DNA of 64,000 nt from positions 558,001 through 622,000 of the forward strand of contig NC_067136.1 of NCBI RefSeq assembly GCF_021347895.1, read 5' to 3'. The notes beneath the pieces were generated by a model that saw only the letters and a list, made by a program, of their open reading frames with translations, was not told the DNA's origin and ran no database searches. Numbering within the stretch: position 1 is the stretch's first letter; each line of letters starts with the position of its first letter. This document shows, one piece after another, positions 35,575 through 45,989 of this stretch. The translations under genes and the position numbers were made by a program. Source of the DNA: Acanthochromis polyacanthus. Taxonomy: Eukaryota > Chordata > Actinopteri > Pomacentridae.

Positions 35575-37686
35575 CTTCTTTTCCTTTCGAATTTTCCCTT
35601 CAGAGGTCGCCACAGCGAATCAATTGCCTCCATCTAACCCTGTCTGCTGCATCCTCTTCTCTCACACCAACTACCTTCATGTCCTCTTTAACCACATCCA
35701 TAAACCTCCTCTTTGGTCTTCCTCTAGGCCTCCTGCCTGGCAGTGGGAAACTCAGCATCCTTCTACCAATATATTCACTCTCTCTCCTCTGGACATGTCT
35801 GAACCATCTCAGTCTGGCCTCTCTGACTTTATCTCCAAAGCCTCTAACATGTGCTGTCCCTCTGATGTCCTCATTCCTGATCCTATCCATCCTGGTCACT
35901 CCCAAAGAGAACCTCAGCATCTTCAGTTCTGCTACCTCCAGCTCTGCCTCCTGTCTTTTCCTCAGGGACACTGTCTCCAGACCAAACAACATGGCTGGTC
36001 TCACCACAGTTTTGTAAACCTTTCCTTTCATTTTAGCTGAAACTCTTCTATCACACATCACACCTGACACTTTTCTCCAGCCGTTCCAGCCTGCCTGTAC
36101 ACGCTTCTTCACCTCTTTTCCACACTCTCCATTGCTTTGGACTGTTGACCCTAAGTACTTAAAATCCTCCACCTTCTTGATCTCTTCTCCCTGTAACCTC
36201 ACTCTTCCACTTGGGTCCCTCTCATTCACACACAGATACTCCGTCTTGCTGCGGCTAACCTTCATTCCTCTCCTTTCCAGGGCAAACCTCCACGCCTCTA
36301 GCTTCTCCTCCACCTGTTCCCTGCTCTCACTACAGATCACAATGTCATCTGCAAACATCATAGTCCATGGAGACTCCTGTCTAACCTCGTCTGTCATCCT
36401 GTCCATCACCATAGCAAACAAGAAGGGGCTCAGAGCTGATCCCTGATGTACTCCCACCTCCACCTTGAACTCCTCTGTTACTCCTACAGCACACCTCACC
36501 ACTGTCTTACAGTCCTCATACATGTCCTGCACCACTCTAACATACTTCTCTGCCACTCCAGACTTCCTCATACAAAACCACAGTTCCTCTCTGGGCACCC
36601 TGTCAGAAGCTTTCTCCAGATCTACAAAGACACAATGCAGCTCCTTCTGACCTTCTCTGTACTTCTCTATCAACATCCTCAAAGCAAATATTGCATCTGT
36701 TGTACTCTTTCTTGGCATGAAACCATACTGCTGCTCACAGATGTTCACCTCTGCCCTTAGTCTAGCTTCAACTACTCTTTCCCATAGCTTCATCGTGTGG
36801 CTCATCAGCTTTATTCCTCTGTAGTTGCCACAACTCTGCACATCTCCCTTGTTCTTAAAGATGGGCACCAGCACACTTCTCCTCCATTCCTCGGGCATCT
36901 TCTCACTATGTAAGATCCTGTTGAACAACCCAGTCAGAAACTCTACTGCTACCTCTCCGAGACACTTCCATACCTCCACAGGTATATCATCAGGACCAAG
37001 TGCCTTTCCACTCTTCATCCTCTTCAATGCCCTCCTCACTTCATCCTTACTAATCTTTGCTACTTCCTGGTCCACAACAGTCACCTCTTCTACTCTTCGT
37101 TCTCTCTCATTTTCCTCATTCATCAACTCTTCAAAGTACTCTTTCCATCTTCCCATCACACTATTGGCACCTGTCAACACACTTCCATCCTTATCCTTTA
37201 TCACCCTAACCTGCTGCACATCCTTCCCATCTCTGTCTCTCTGCCTTGCCAACCTGTACAGATCAGTCTCTTCCTCCTTACTGTCCAACCTAGCATACAA
37301 GTCATGGTAAGCCCCTTGTTTGGCCTTTGCCACCTCTACTTTCACCTTACGCTGCATCTCCCTGTACTCCTGTCTACTCTCTTCAGTCCTCTCAGTGTCC
37401 CACTTCTTCTTAGCTAACCTCTTTCTCTGGATCCACTCCTGCACCTCCTCATTCCACCACCAAGTCTCCTTATCTCCTTTCCTTCCAGATGACACACCAA
37501 GTACTCTCCGACCTGTCTCCCTGATCACATTTGCTGTAGTTGTCCAGTCATCTGGAAGCACCTCCTGACCATCCAAAGCCTGTCTCAACTCTTTCCTGAA
37601 AGTCAAACAACACTCTTCCTTTTTCAGCTTCCACCATTTGGTCCTCTGCTCTGCCTTTGCCCACTTCATCTTCTTCACCACCAGGG
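35575..37686 (-). mobile_element. RTE-type LINE, 5'-truncated, 13-bp TSD
   Basis: A direct repeat TCTGCAGATAAAT flanks the insert (35562-35574 and 37687-37699). The uninterrupted target is visible in the homologous gene 1 and gene 2 flanks (about 5777 and 22872), which act as empty sites. The 3' end reads 'ggtggcgacctctgaaggg' on the minus strand, typical of fish RTE elements. Confidence 0.93.
35600..37686 (-). CDS. RTE LINE ORF2: reverse transcriptase and C-terminus, truncated
   Basis: One open frame of about 700 codons. The first roughly ten codons of the longer open frame (from 37714) come from flanking DNA, so the element's own part starts at LVVKKMKWAKAEQ. Recognisable RT blocks in order are SGKALGPDDIPVEVWKCLGE, YRGIKLMSHTMKLWERV, QYGFMPRKSTTDAIFALR, VFVDLEKASDRVPREELW, HQGSALSPFLFAMVMD and the catalytic MMFADDIVICS. 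The C-terminal region has LPGRRPRGRPKRRFMD. The apurinic endonuclease domain is absent because of 5' truncation, so it cannot move by itself. In LEKASDRV a Ser stands where Tyr is usual. Confidence 0.9.
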
Positions 37687-38216
37687 TCTGCAGATAAATG
37701 TAGTAAAATAACATTGTTTGTTAGTGAACTGTAGTGAAGGTTGATTGTTTCTCCTGTAACAGACTGGAAATAATGAATTTTACTACTGTTTTTGGACTTC
37801 AGTTTTGATTGTAAACTGTTTGATTCTCTTAGTTCTTGTCCTCTGAACAATGACAGTAAAGTTGAATGTAATCAGTGATCTGCACTGGAAAAACTGCTCC
37901 TCCCAAAACAAGAAAAAAAATTATTTCAATAAAATTTTACCTTGAAATAAGTAAAAAAGAATCTGCCAGTAGAACAAGTGAAAAATGTCTTGGTAAGATT
38001 TCTGGAAATAATATGTGATATTTACAATATTGAGATCTTAAAATTAGCTGGAAAACTCATTTTAAGCTCTATTTTACCAGGACTGTCAAGCTTAGATGTC
38101 TTAAAATAAGCCAGACATGCTAAAAAAATAACTTTAAATAAAATCAGTTTTCCACTCAAAAATAGATCTTTACTTTCATGTAACCTCCTAATCTGAGATG
38201 TTTTAACCCTCCTGTT

Positions 38217-38656
38217 GTCCTCATTTATGACACCAAAAAATATTGTTTCCTCGTCTGAATTTTTTTTTAAATCATTAAAAAAATCTTCAAATTTCCAAAA
38301 ATTTGCAAAACCTTCAGGAAGAAAATTCCAATAATTCCTTGAATTTCCCTTAAAAATTATATTAAAAAATCCCCAAATTTGGCAATAAAATTCTTGTAAA
38401 TATTTAAAAAAAATGAGTTAAAATATTCCAAAAAATCCTAAAAATATTTGAAGTGATTCCATATATATCAGTAATGTTTCTGATATTTACTTTAAGAACA
38501 TTTTTAACATTTCATTTTTTTTCTAACAAAAAATGTTCAAAGATTTCCCAAAAATGTTGAAAATGTGGACATCAGAAGTTTCACTGTGATTTTTTTTTTT
38601 CCCCACATTTTTAAACTTTAAAACGGATCAGTTTGACCTGCAGGATGACACCAGGG
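38217..38656. mobile_element. piggyBac-like MITE, copy 2
   Basis: Starts CCCTCCTGTTGTCCTCA after TTAA (38213-38216) and ends 'caccagggTTAT', with the right TSD mutated from TTAA. It is colinear with copy 1 (10125-10630) but lacks the hairpin insert. Confidence 0.75.
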
Positions 38657-39064
38657 TTATTATAATACTTATTTTGAGTTTTCTTGTAAAATTCAACTCA
38701 AAACAGGATAATTTCAGATTGTTTGAACAAGATATTTCAGATGCATCGTCTTAAACAGTCCCTCCATCTGCTGAAATGTCACTGGTGAAGTGAATTTATC
38801 TTAAATCAGTGGGATGAGACATTTAGACTGAAAATAAGACAAACAGACGTGGTAGGATTTGGAGTTTCTGCAGTGTGTGGTTCATTTTAGTTTCTATGTA
38901 GAGTTTTAAAGCTGGTTTCTTCTCTGCAGAAGTGATAATAAAGGTTGTTTCTCCAGATTCTGATCCTGCTGCTTCATGTCTGACTACAACCTGTAGAACT
39001 GGTTCACAACAAACAGATCAGGAGTTTCTCTACAGGATCAGTCCACAGAGATTCTAGAAAACCA

Positions 39065-39296
39065 CTAATAATAGAAGAAGAAACAGCAGAAACGTCTGAT
39101 TCCACTTTTCTGCTGATGGTTGAACTGACCATGTGTGACTGGTTGTTGTGTTTCTCCATAGATCTGATTAGTGTAGAAAACATCCAGACTGTAGTTTACC
39201 AGAACTTCCTGCTGCTCTGTAGAATCTGTTTCTACAACCAGAGACTTTAGAGACAGTCTGTCTGAACACAGATCATGTTCTTCTGGACACACCATG
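39065..39296 (-). CDS. Conserved antisense putative exon, copy 3
   Basis: The same frame as copies 1 and 2 over the 156-bp core, with one synonymous change (GAA for GAG). It ends like copy 2 (VTHGQFNHQQKSGI...). An acceptor-like 'tttatctttag' lies upstream. Family not recognised. Confidence 0.4.
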
Positions 39297-39682
39297 CTAA
39301 AGATAAAGAGAGGTTAGGTTTACTATGAAAGTTTAGCTCATCTTCTTGTGGTTCAGCTCTGACTTTGAACACAAACATGAAGAAGTTCTCAGACCTCATT
39401 AACTGAGTGAAAAGCAGCTCAGCATTGAGACGTTAAACTGACTCAGAGCTGATGTGACTCTGCAGGAGAACCAGCTCTGGAACATCATTAAATGTTTTGA
39501 ATGTCAAATGTGGATGCAAAGTTTCTGATTCGTTGGTCTCCTTGTCTATTATCTTCTTCCTGCCTCTGAACTCTGACAGTCTGCCAAGATCAACAAATAA
39601 ACCACACCTTAGTTTGTGATGAAGTCAAAATGAAACTGATCTGTGAGTTCAGGGGATTTTCTCTGTCAGGTTGAATCATGTT

Positions 39683-39736
39683 CTAAAAACTGTAAATAAT
39701 CAGAGATGAATGAAGACAGAGAGCAGCAGCCTCCAT
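39683..39736 (-). other. Possible minus-strand signal-peptide exon, copy 3
   Basis: Same MEAAALCLHSSLIIYS reading as at 7242 and 23797. Confidence 0.25.
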
Positions 39737-39829
39737 CTTTACTGAGCAGAAACCACAGCAGGAAAGTTTAACGTTGCTTCTTTCAAACATCCACTTACAG
39801 AGAATTCATCAGAGACCAGATTTACCACC

Positions 39830-40430
39830 TTTCACTCCTCTGAAGGACTTTTATGTCGTAGATTCTCCCTGAAGGCGTCAAAACTAGTTTATAAATGTGC
39901 AGTAAAGGTAATAATGGATGTGTTGGTGTTTAGATGCTCTAAATAACAGGGAGCTTTTAGACTGAATTTAGGTGAAGTTAAAGGTGATAAATGAGACCTG
40001 TGAATACTAAGAACAGATAAATTTAAACTCCTGAAGCAGCTGGCCTTTACTACTGTAGGTGAAAGCTAAACTGAATACTGGTTGGTTTCAGCAGCAACAG
40101 AACCATAAGAGCTTTATATGTCAGAGTCTACAAACACCAGAGAAAGCTGCTGATCTATTGTTGATCGCTGCTGACAAAAGATGAACAAATAAAAAAAAAG
40201 TCACCAGGAGGACTTGGAAAGTCGCCAGATTTAGAGACAAGTTCGTCCAGTTGAAATCAGTCGTTGAAAGAGTTCTGAAGAAGTCACGTGATTTATAGGA
40301 ATCAGAGCTAGTGAAGCTCCACCTGCAGACCTGTGGGCTCTGGAGAGGATACTGAGTTTATCACAGGTGTTTCTGCTTTAGTCTTCTGCTCCTCACAGAT
40401 TCTACTCTAAAATAATAATCAGTAAATAAC
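39830..40430. other. Spacer without recognised genes
   Basis: No coding region supported. The end of the stretch merges into a family leader promoter block. Confidence 0.4.
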
Positions 40431-40524
40431 ATTAACGTGTGTTTACTGGTTAAACTTTGGGGTTTTTTAATTGGATATTTTCACCAAACTACCAGTGAGA
40501 TCAGAGGAGGAAGAAGACGGTAAA

Positions 40525-40585
40525 ATATCTGCTGGAACATCTGAGTTATCCTTTTTGATCTGTTTCCTGATCTGCTTTTCTGAAG
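40525..40585 (+). pseudogene. Ig leader exon with lost start codon
   Basis: Family 5'UTR ('gaggaagaagacggtaaa') followed by ATATCTGCTGG where the functional leaders have ATGGCTGCTGG-type starts. The rest reads SAGTSELSFLICFLICFSE, with the GTGAGT donor at 40586 preserved. No V exon follows before the 42441 leader. Confidence 0.65.
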
Positions 40586-40890
40586 GTGAGTTCTAAAGTT
40601 AATTATATATAACATTTATTAATTCTCCCTCTGATGGACCTGGACAGGCTCTTATTTTGTAGGAATCCATGTGTTTACCAACAATGTAATAATGTGATTA
40701 CTCATATTGTTTTTGTTTTTTTGTTTTTTGTTTTAAGGATTGAATAATTTTTGCTGTGTTTATATTTTGGCTCAGAGCTTCAATACATCATTATTATTAT
40801 TTTTATGTGGTGTTAGAATCTAATTTAAATAACGCAAGACTTTCAGTAGTCTGTGTTTGACCTGATGGGTTCATTGAACAGCTTCTGTTG

Positions 40891-40891
<1 letters not shown>

Positions 40892-40929
<38 letters not shown>

Positions 40930-40930
40930 G
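40892..40930 (+). repeat. (GAT)n microsatellite
   Basis: Uninterrupted gatgat run. Confidence 0.95.
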
Positions 40931-41589
40931 GAAATCCTAAAAGAAATTAAAATGACTAATCCCAGTCTGAGGCTGCAGCACAATGTCATTAACAGAATAT
41001 GATTTAAAATGAATGTAACAGATCTCTACATCATTCACCTGCAATCCTGTGGATCCTCCTTGATGCTCTGACAGGTTTATGTCCACAATGATGGTAAAAG
41101 TCGTTTCAGAGCCAGGATAACTTTTCTGACTGTCCTCCATACAGTTGTCTTACTCTGCATCTCTGACATCATATAAAAACTTTCATTTGCAAAGAACCGC
41201 AGCGCAACACACAATATCTGCTGGATGTGAGAGCATGACTGGTTGGTAATGTAAATGTAAGGACGGATTAGGTTGTTTATGTAGATTATGGACTTGAAAC
41301 GATTACGAAACGGTACCGCTCAAACCGATAATTGTCCGGAAATGCGAGAACATTTATGCTCGGTCTGATAACAATCTACCGACGAATATTTAATGATCTG
41401 TGCAGTAATGCTGCTCCTTTATCCACTGGATCGTTAATAAAAGCTGTTCTACTCCAAAACTCGCTCGCTTACTGACTGAATGAATGAGGAAATGAAACAG
41501 CGTGTGGCTGAAAGAGGGCGGAGACGGAGAGAAACTGGAGGTTTTCTCAGATAAACCTGCTGGTGACCAGGTTAGAGTCATAGAGTCTG

Positions 41590-41767
41590 TTACTGCGGTA
41601 ACTGACCGAGAGTTGAAGTTACCCCTCTTTGTGAAACAGGCTAGAGTTACCCCTCATTCCCTGGTTAGAGTTACCTCGCTTCGTGAAATGGAAAACTCTG
41701 AGTTTCCCTCATTTCAGGGTTAACAAACTCAGAGTTTTCAGTGAACCTGCTTCGTGAAACAGGCCCC
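41590..41767 (-). mobile_element. Harbinger-type element end fragment (tentative)
   Basis: Reverse complement starts GGGGCCTGTTTCACGAAGCA and repeats 'ctctgagtt/aactcagag' modules, like the ends of fish Harbinger MITEs. The other end was not found. Confidence 0.4.
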
Positions 41768-42440
41768 ATGACTATAAACTGAATTCATGTGTTACTAAAC
41801 AATCCTGGTAAACTGCAACCCAATGGAAGTTCTGATAAGGTGACAAAGGCAGAAGTACAAGAACTCTCTTTGCACTCATGAGTTGAATCTAAGGTTATGA
41901 TGAGCTCAGCAGAAATATTTCACAGGTAAAACCCACTGATAGGTTTGTGAGGAAAGGAGAAAGGTATTTTTGAGAAAGGAGGCGGTTAAACTTTTTGTCA
42001 CCACCCAGTACTGATGTTTATTAATGTTTTATGTCTCAGGTTTATAACGTCATGCTGGACAGATGATAAAAACAGTGTTTGGTTGATCAGTCAATCATCA
42101 GTAATCAATAAGCCCATAAAACAGATCAAAGGAGGAGGTATCAGTTTCGGTGTGAAGATAAATGATTAATGTCCTGCACTCGTGAAAGTCTGAGTCATGT
42201 GATTTATCAGAAAAAAGAAATTAAACTCTGGCAGATCAGTCAGTGCTGTTGAGGTTGACGTCTTTCCATGAGCAACATTTTTCTCCCGTTTCTTTACTCT
42301 GCTGAACCGCACAGAAAATAATAATAATCAGGAAGCAACATTAACTCGTGTTTTCTGGTTAAACTTTGTTTTTGTTGTTGGATATAGTTCCCAGACGCAG
42401 TTGATCAGAGGAAGAAGAAGAAGAAGAAGAAGACGGTAAA

Positions 42441-45400
42441 ATGGCGGCTGTAACATCTGCATTTTTCTGTCTGATCGTCTGTTTCCTGGTCTGTTCCTCT
42501 GAAGGTGAGTTAATCATGTTCATACGTTCAGATCTAATATTCAAGACGTTGTTTTATAAAGACACATTTAAGAAACTTGGTCTTTTCTCCTTTATGGTCT
42601 CTGAGCTGCTGAGTCTCCAACAGACAGCCTAGTTTCTGGAAGTTTCCTTCAACATTTTCCTTGTTCCTCTATTTAAAACAGACACTGAATCCTGACAAGG
42701 AGTTGATTCAGGTTATAAACTGTGACGTTCCAACAAACAGTCTCAAACCATTCCAGCTGTAAACGTGTAAAATCTGGGCTCAGAGGGAACATTAGTTCTG
42801 GAGTTAGAACTTCTTCAGGAAGGAGGTTCTGTTGATTTTAGCAGCGTTTTCTTCCACCAATCTGTGGATCAATGTTAGAAACTGTAGAAATAATGTAGCT
42901 GGAGTCCTGAAAGTGAACATTGATGTGAATATCTGGTCTCCAATAGTTCAACCTGCTCTGATAGAATAATACAGACCAGTTCTATGATGGTGGACGTCTG
43001 CTCAGAACCTGATTCCACAAACAGAAAACCTTTATTTTCACCCTCACAGGATGATTTGTTTCCTGTCATTTGGCACCAATAGGAGCTTTAAAGTGTATCT
43101 ATGCTTCCAGTCAGACCTTTATGAGAAACAAACAGTGTGTGAGTGGATATCATCATGTGAATTCCATATTCCAATATTCACTCACACCTGCTGAAGAGGA
43201 AATGTTTAACACTTTGATGTACTACTGTTAGCCCGTTGCCCATATTCACGTTCATTATTCTTTCATTCTCTTTACACTGGCTTCCTGTTATTTCTGCCTC
43301 TTTATATTGGACCCCGATGTGTTTCAAACTTGACAACTGCTTCCTGGTGTGTTTTGTCATCTTTCTGTTGGCTAGCCGAATGTTTCAGCTTATTTAAACT
43401 GACTTTTATGCTGTCCTCTCTTTTAAACACCAGTTTCAGCTTTAGCATTTTTTAACATTTGTCTTTGTCATTTGACCTCCTTTTAGAGCACTCTGTAACT
43501 CTGAAAATAGTCTATGTTGGCATGTACCGTTTCTACAAAATTTGTGACACAATCTTAGAACTGGTCAGCTACATCTTGTAACACACCATGATGTAAATGG
43601 TTGTATTTATATAGCGCTTTTATCCAAAGCGCTTTACGTGATACATCACATTTACCCATTCACACACTGATGGTAGAAGCTGCCATGCAAGGTGCTAACC
43701 ACGACCCACCAGGAACAATTAGGGGTTAGGTGTCTTACTCAGGGACTCCTCAACATGAGCACACCGGGTTGAGGATCGAACTAGCAACCTTCCAGTTACA
43801 AGACGGCCACTCTACCCACTGATCCATGCCGCCCTTCGTATGCCACACCTGGACATACGTTGGTGTGCGAGGATCCGTTCAACGCTGCTTGCAGCTTTGA
43901 TTTGACTTGTCTCAGATTGCTTTATCGAGATCTGTTTTAGTTTTTAGAACCTTGTTTGCAAATATAAGAAGTCAGTCAGCTGTGATCACTGGTCACATGT
44001 GGAGCTCATCAGAAACACAACCTGTTGTCTACTGACAGACAGTCACTAAATATACAGAATAATAACATCCAGCAAAATCCATCCACATGGAGCCAACATG
44101 ACATCAACAAGAGAACTGGGAAACACATTTTCACATTTAATGTCCTGTAAATCCAGACAGAACCAGAAGCAGCAGCTCAGAGATCATGGAGGAGTTTAGT
44201 GGTTAAAATCTTCTCATCTGGATCAACTTTAACTTCTCTCTGCTTTCTTCTTCAGCTCAGGAAAAAATCACAGCTGAACCTGGACAGGATGTCATTCTAC
44301 CATGTAAAGCTCCCAAGAACATCATCATCAAAGCTGTAGAGTGGAGCAGACCTGGACTGGATCCAGATCATGTTCTGTTCTACAGAGATGGACACTTAGA
44401 TCCAGACAACCAGCATCCATCTTATCAGAACCGGGTGGATCTGCTGGACAAAGAGATGAAGGACGGAGACGCTTCTCTAATTCTGAAGAATGTGAAGATG
44501 GAGGACACTGGAACATACAAGTGTCGTGTTTTTGAGGAAGGAAAGAATGAACCCATCAGCATCACCTTCCTGGAAGTTCTTCCACCAAGTGAGTTTGTGT
44601 TGAGAGTTCAGTTTGTGTCTCTGATGAAGCTGCTTGGTCTCAGATCAGATGTTTGTGGTTTATAAAGATGTTGCTGATGAGACTTTGGAGAAAACAGCTG
44701 ATCTGACTGATGTTCAAACACCTGATACCTCTGATATCTCTGATATGTTTGTCTGCAGAAGATAAGGGTGCAGTCATTGGAGATGAAGGAGACAAGGATA
44801 TAAACACCAGAGATGGAGGAAACAAGACTGGAATCATTGCAGGATCCGTAGTGGGTGTGATACTTCTTCTTGCTGCGGTTTTTGTTGGTTTTCTGATCTA
44901 TAGACGACACATGAGGCAGAATCCAAACCTCCCAGTTCCTCCTGATGAAGCAGCAGCTGTACCAATGTTAGCAGTTCCTAAGTCACTGGCAGAAGAACCA
45001 ACCACAGCTTCTGAAACTTTGATGGAACCAGCAGCAGAAGAACCAACCACAGCTTCTAAAACTTTGACGGAACCACCAGCAGAAGAACCAGCCACAGCTT
45101 CTGAAACTTTGACGGAACCACCAGCAGAAGAACCAGCCACAGCTTCTGAAACTTTGACGGAACCACCAGCAGAAGAACCAGCCACAGCTTCTGAAACTTT
45201 GACGGAACCTCCAGCAGAAGAACCAGCCACAGCTTCTGAAACTTTGACGGAACCTCCAGCAGAAGAACCAACCACAGCTTCTAAAACTTTGACGGAACCA
45301 CCAGCAGAAGAACCAGCCACAGCTTCTGAAACTTTGACGGAACCACCAGCAGAAGAACCAGCCACAGCTTCTGAAACTTTGACGGAACCACCAGCAGAAG

Positions 45401-45597
45401 AACCAGCCACAGCTTCTGAAACTTTGACGGAACCTCCAGCAGAAGAACCAGCCACAGCTTCTGAAACTTTGATGGAACCAGCAGCAGAAGAACCAACCAC
45501 AGCTTCTGAAGCTTTGACGGAACCACCAGCAGAAGAACCAGCCACAGCATCTGAAACTTTGACAGAACCACCACCAGCAGAACCAACTGAAATGTGA
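42441..45597 (+). CDS. Ig gene 4: V-set Ig transmembrane protein with repeat-built acidic tail
   Basis: Spliced CDS join(42441..42504, 44256..44588, 44759..45597), predicting 411 aa, with phase 1 introns. The signal peptide is MAAVTSAFFCLIVCFLVCSS. The V domain has Cys38 and Cys111, VEWSRP after a 12-residue loop, HVLFYRDG, SLILKNV and DTGTYKC. The stalk is rich in Gly, Asp and Lys, and the TM helix is about residues 158-180. The tail begins RRHMRQNPNLPVPPDEAAA as in the paralogues. Where gene 1 stops, this tail continues into thirteen 15-residue repeats (consensus AEEPATASETLTEPP, residues 210-404) and ends AEPTEM. The tail is acidic and proline-rich and has no tyrosine, so it carries no ITIM or ITAM. 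The repeat likely grew by 45-bp tandem duplication. Complete and open throughout. Confidence 0.82.
43585..43835 (+). repeat. SINE-like dispersed teleost repeat
   Basis: Contains 'tttatatagcgcttttatcc', 'gtagaagctgccatgcaagg', 'caggaacaattaggggtta' and 'ggatcgaactagcaacct'. The last part is B-box-like, suggesting a tRNA-related origin. It lies in intron 1 of Ig gene 4. Confidence 0.65.
44989..45576 (+). repeat. Coding 45-bp tandem repeat (13 copies)
   Basis: Thirteen in-frame copies encode AEEP(A/T)TASETLTEPP. Variants are LMEPA in copies 1 and 11, SKTL in 2 and 7, and SEAL in 12. Copies 1-2 resemble 11-12, hinting at a larger duplication. The long open frames on the other strand are shadows of this repeat. 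Confidence 0.95.
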
Positions 45598-45910
45598 ACT
45601 AAACAAAGAGAATCCAGGTGTGGACCAACCATGTGGTCTCTCCTTTAACTGCCACCTTATAGTGGTGGAGGGTTTGTGAGCTCAGAGGATGCTGGGAGCT
45701 CTGCTGTCTGGAGTTCAGCTCCTGCTAGGGTTTCTATTGGCAGACTGGTCCAGAAACATCAAGTCCTCCCAGCATCTCCATCATCTAGATTTATCCTGTG
45801 GATTGTTGCTGCTGCTGCTGCTGGTCTTCATCAACTTTTCTGTTGCTTTGTCTGGAAATAAATGTGTTCCAAAGCTCTGCATGTTAGAACCTGATGAAAT
45901 GTTGTGGATG
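45598..45910 (+). other. 3' UTR of Ig gene 4
   Basis: The family 3' block is followed by AATAAA at 45857-45862. Confidence 0.6.
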
Positions 45911-45989
45911 TAAAGTGTTCTATCAGATGAGATCAGAAGCAGATAGAAAAGTTCTGATTGTCCAGAATGAAGCAGAACTGATGAACAAC

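Noticed and set aside
35624..37568. Plus-strand ORFs at 35.6-37.6 kb
   Set aside because: Shadows of the minus-strand RTE reverse transcriptase.
44898..45632. Long minus-strand open frames opposite the Ig gene 4 tail
   Set aside because: Periodic shadows of the 45-bp coding repeat; the plus-strand frame is the spliced, conserved one.
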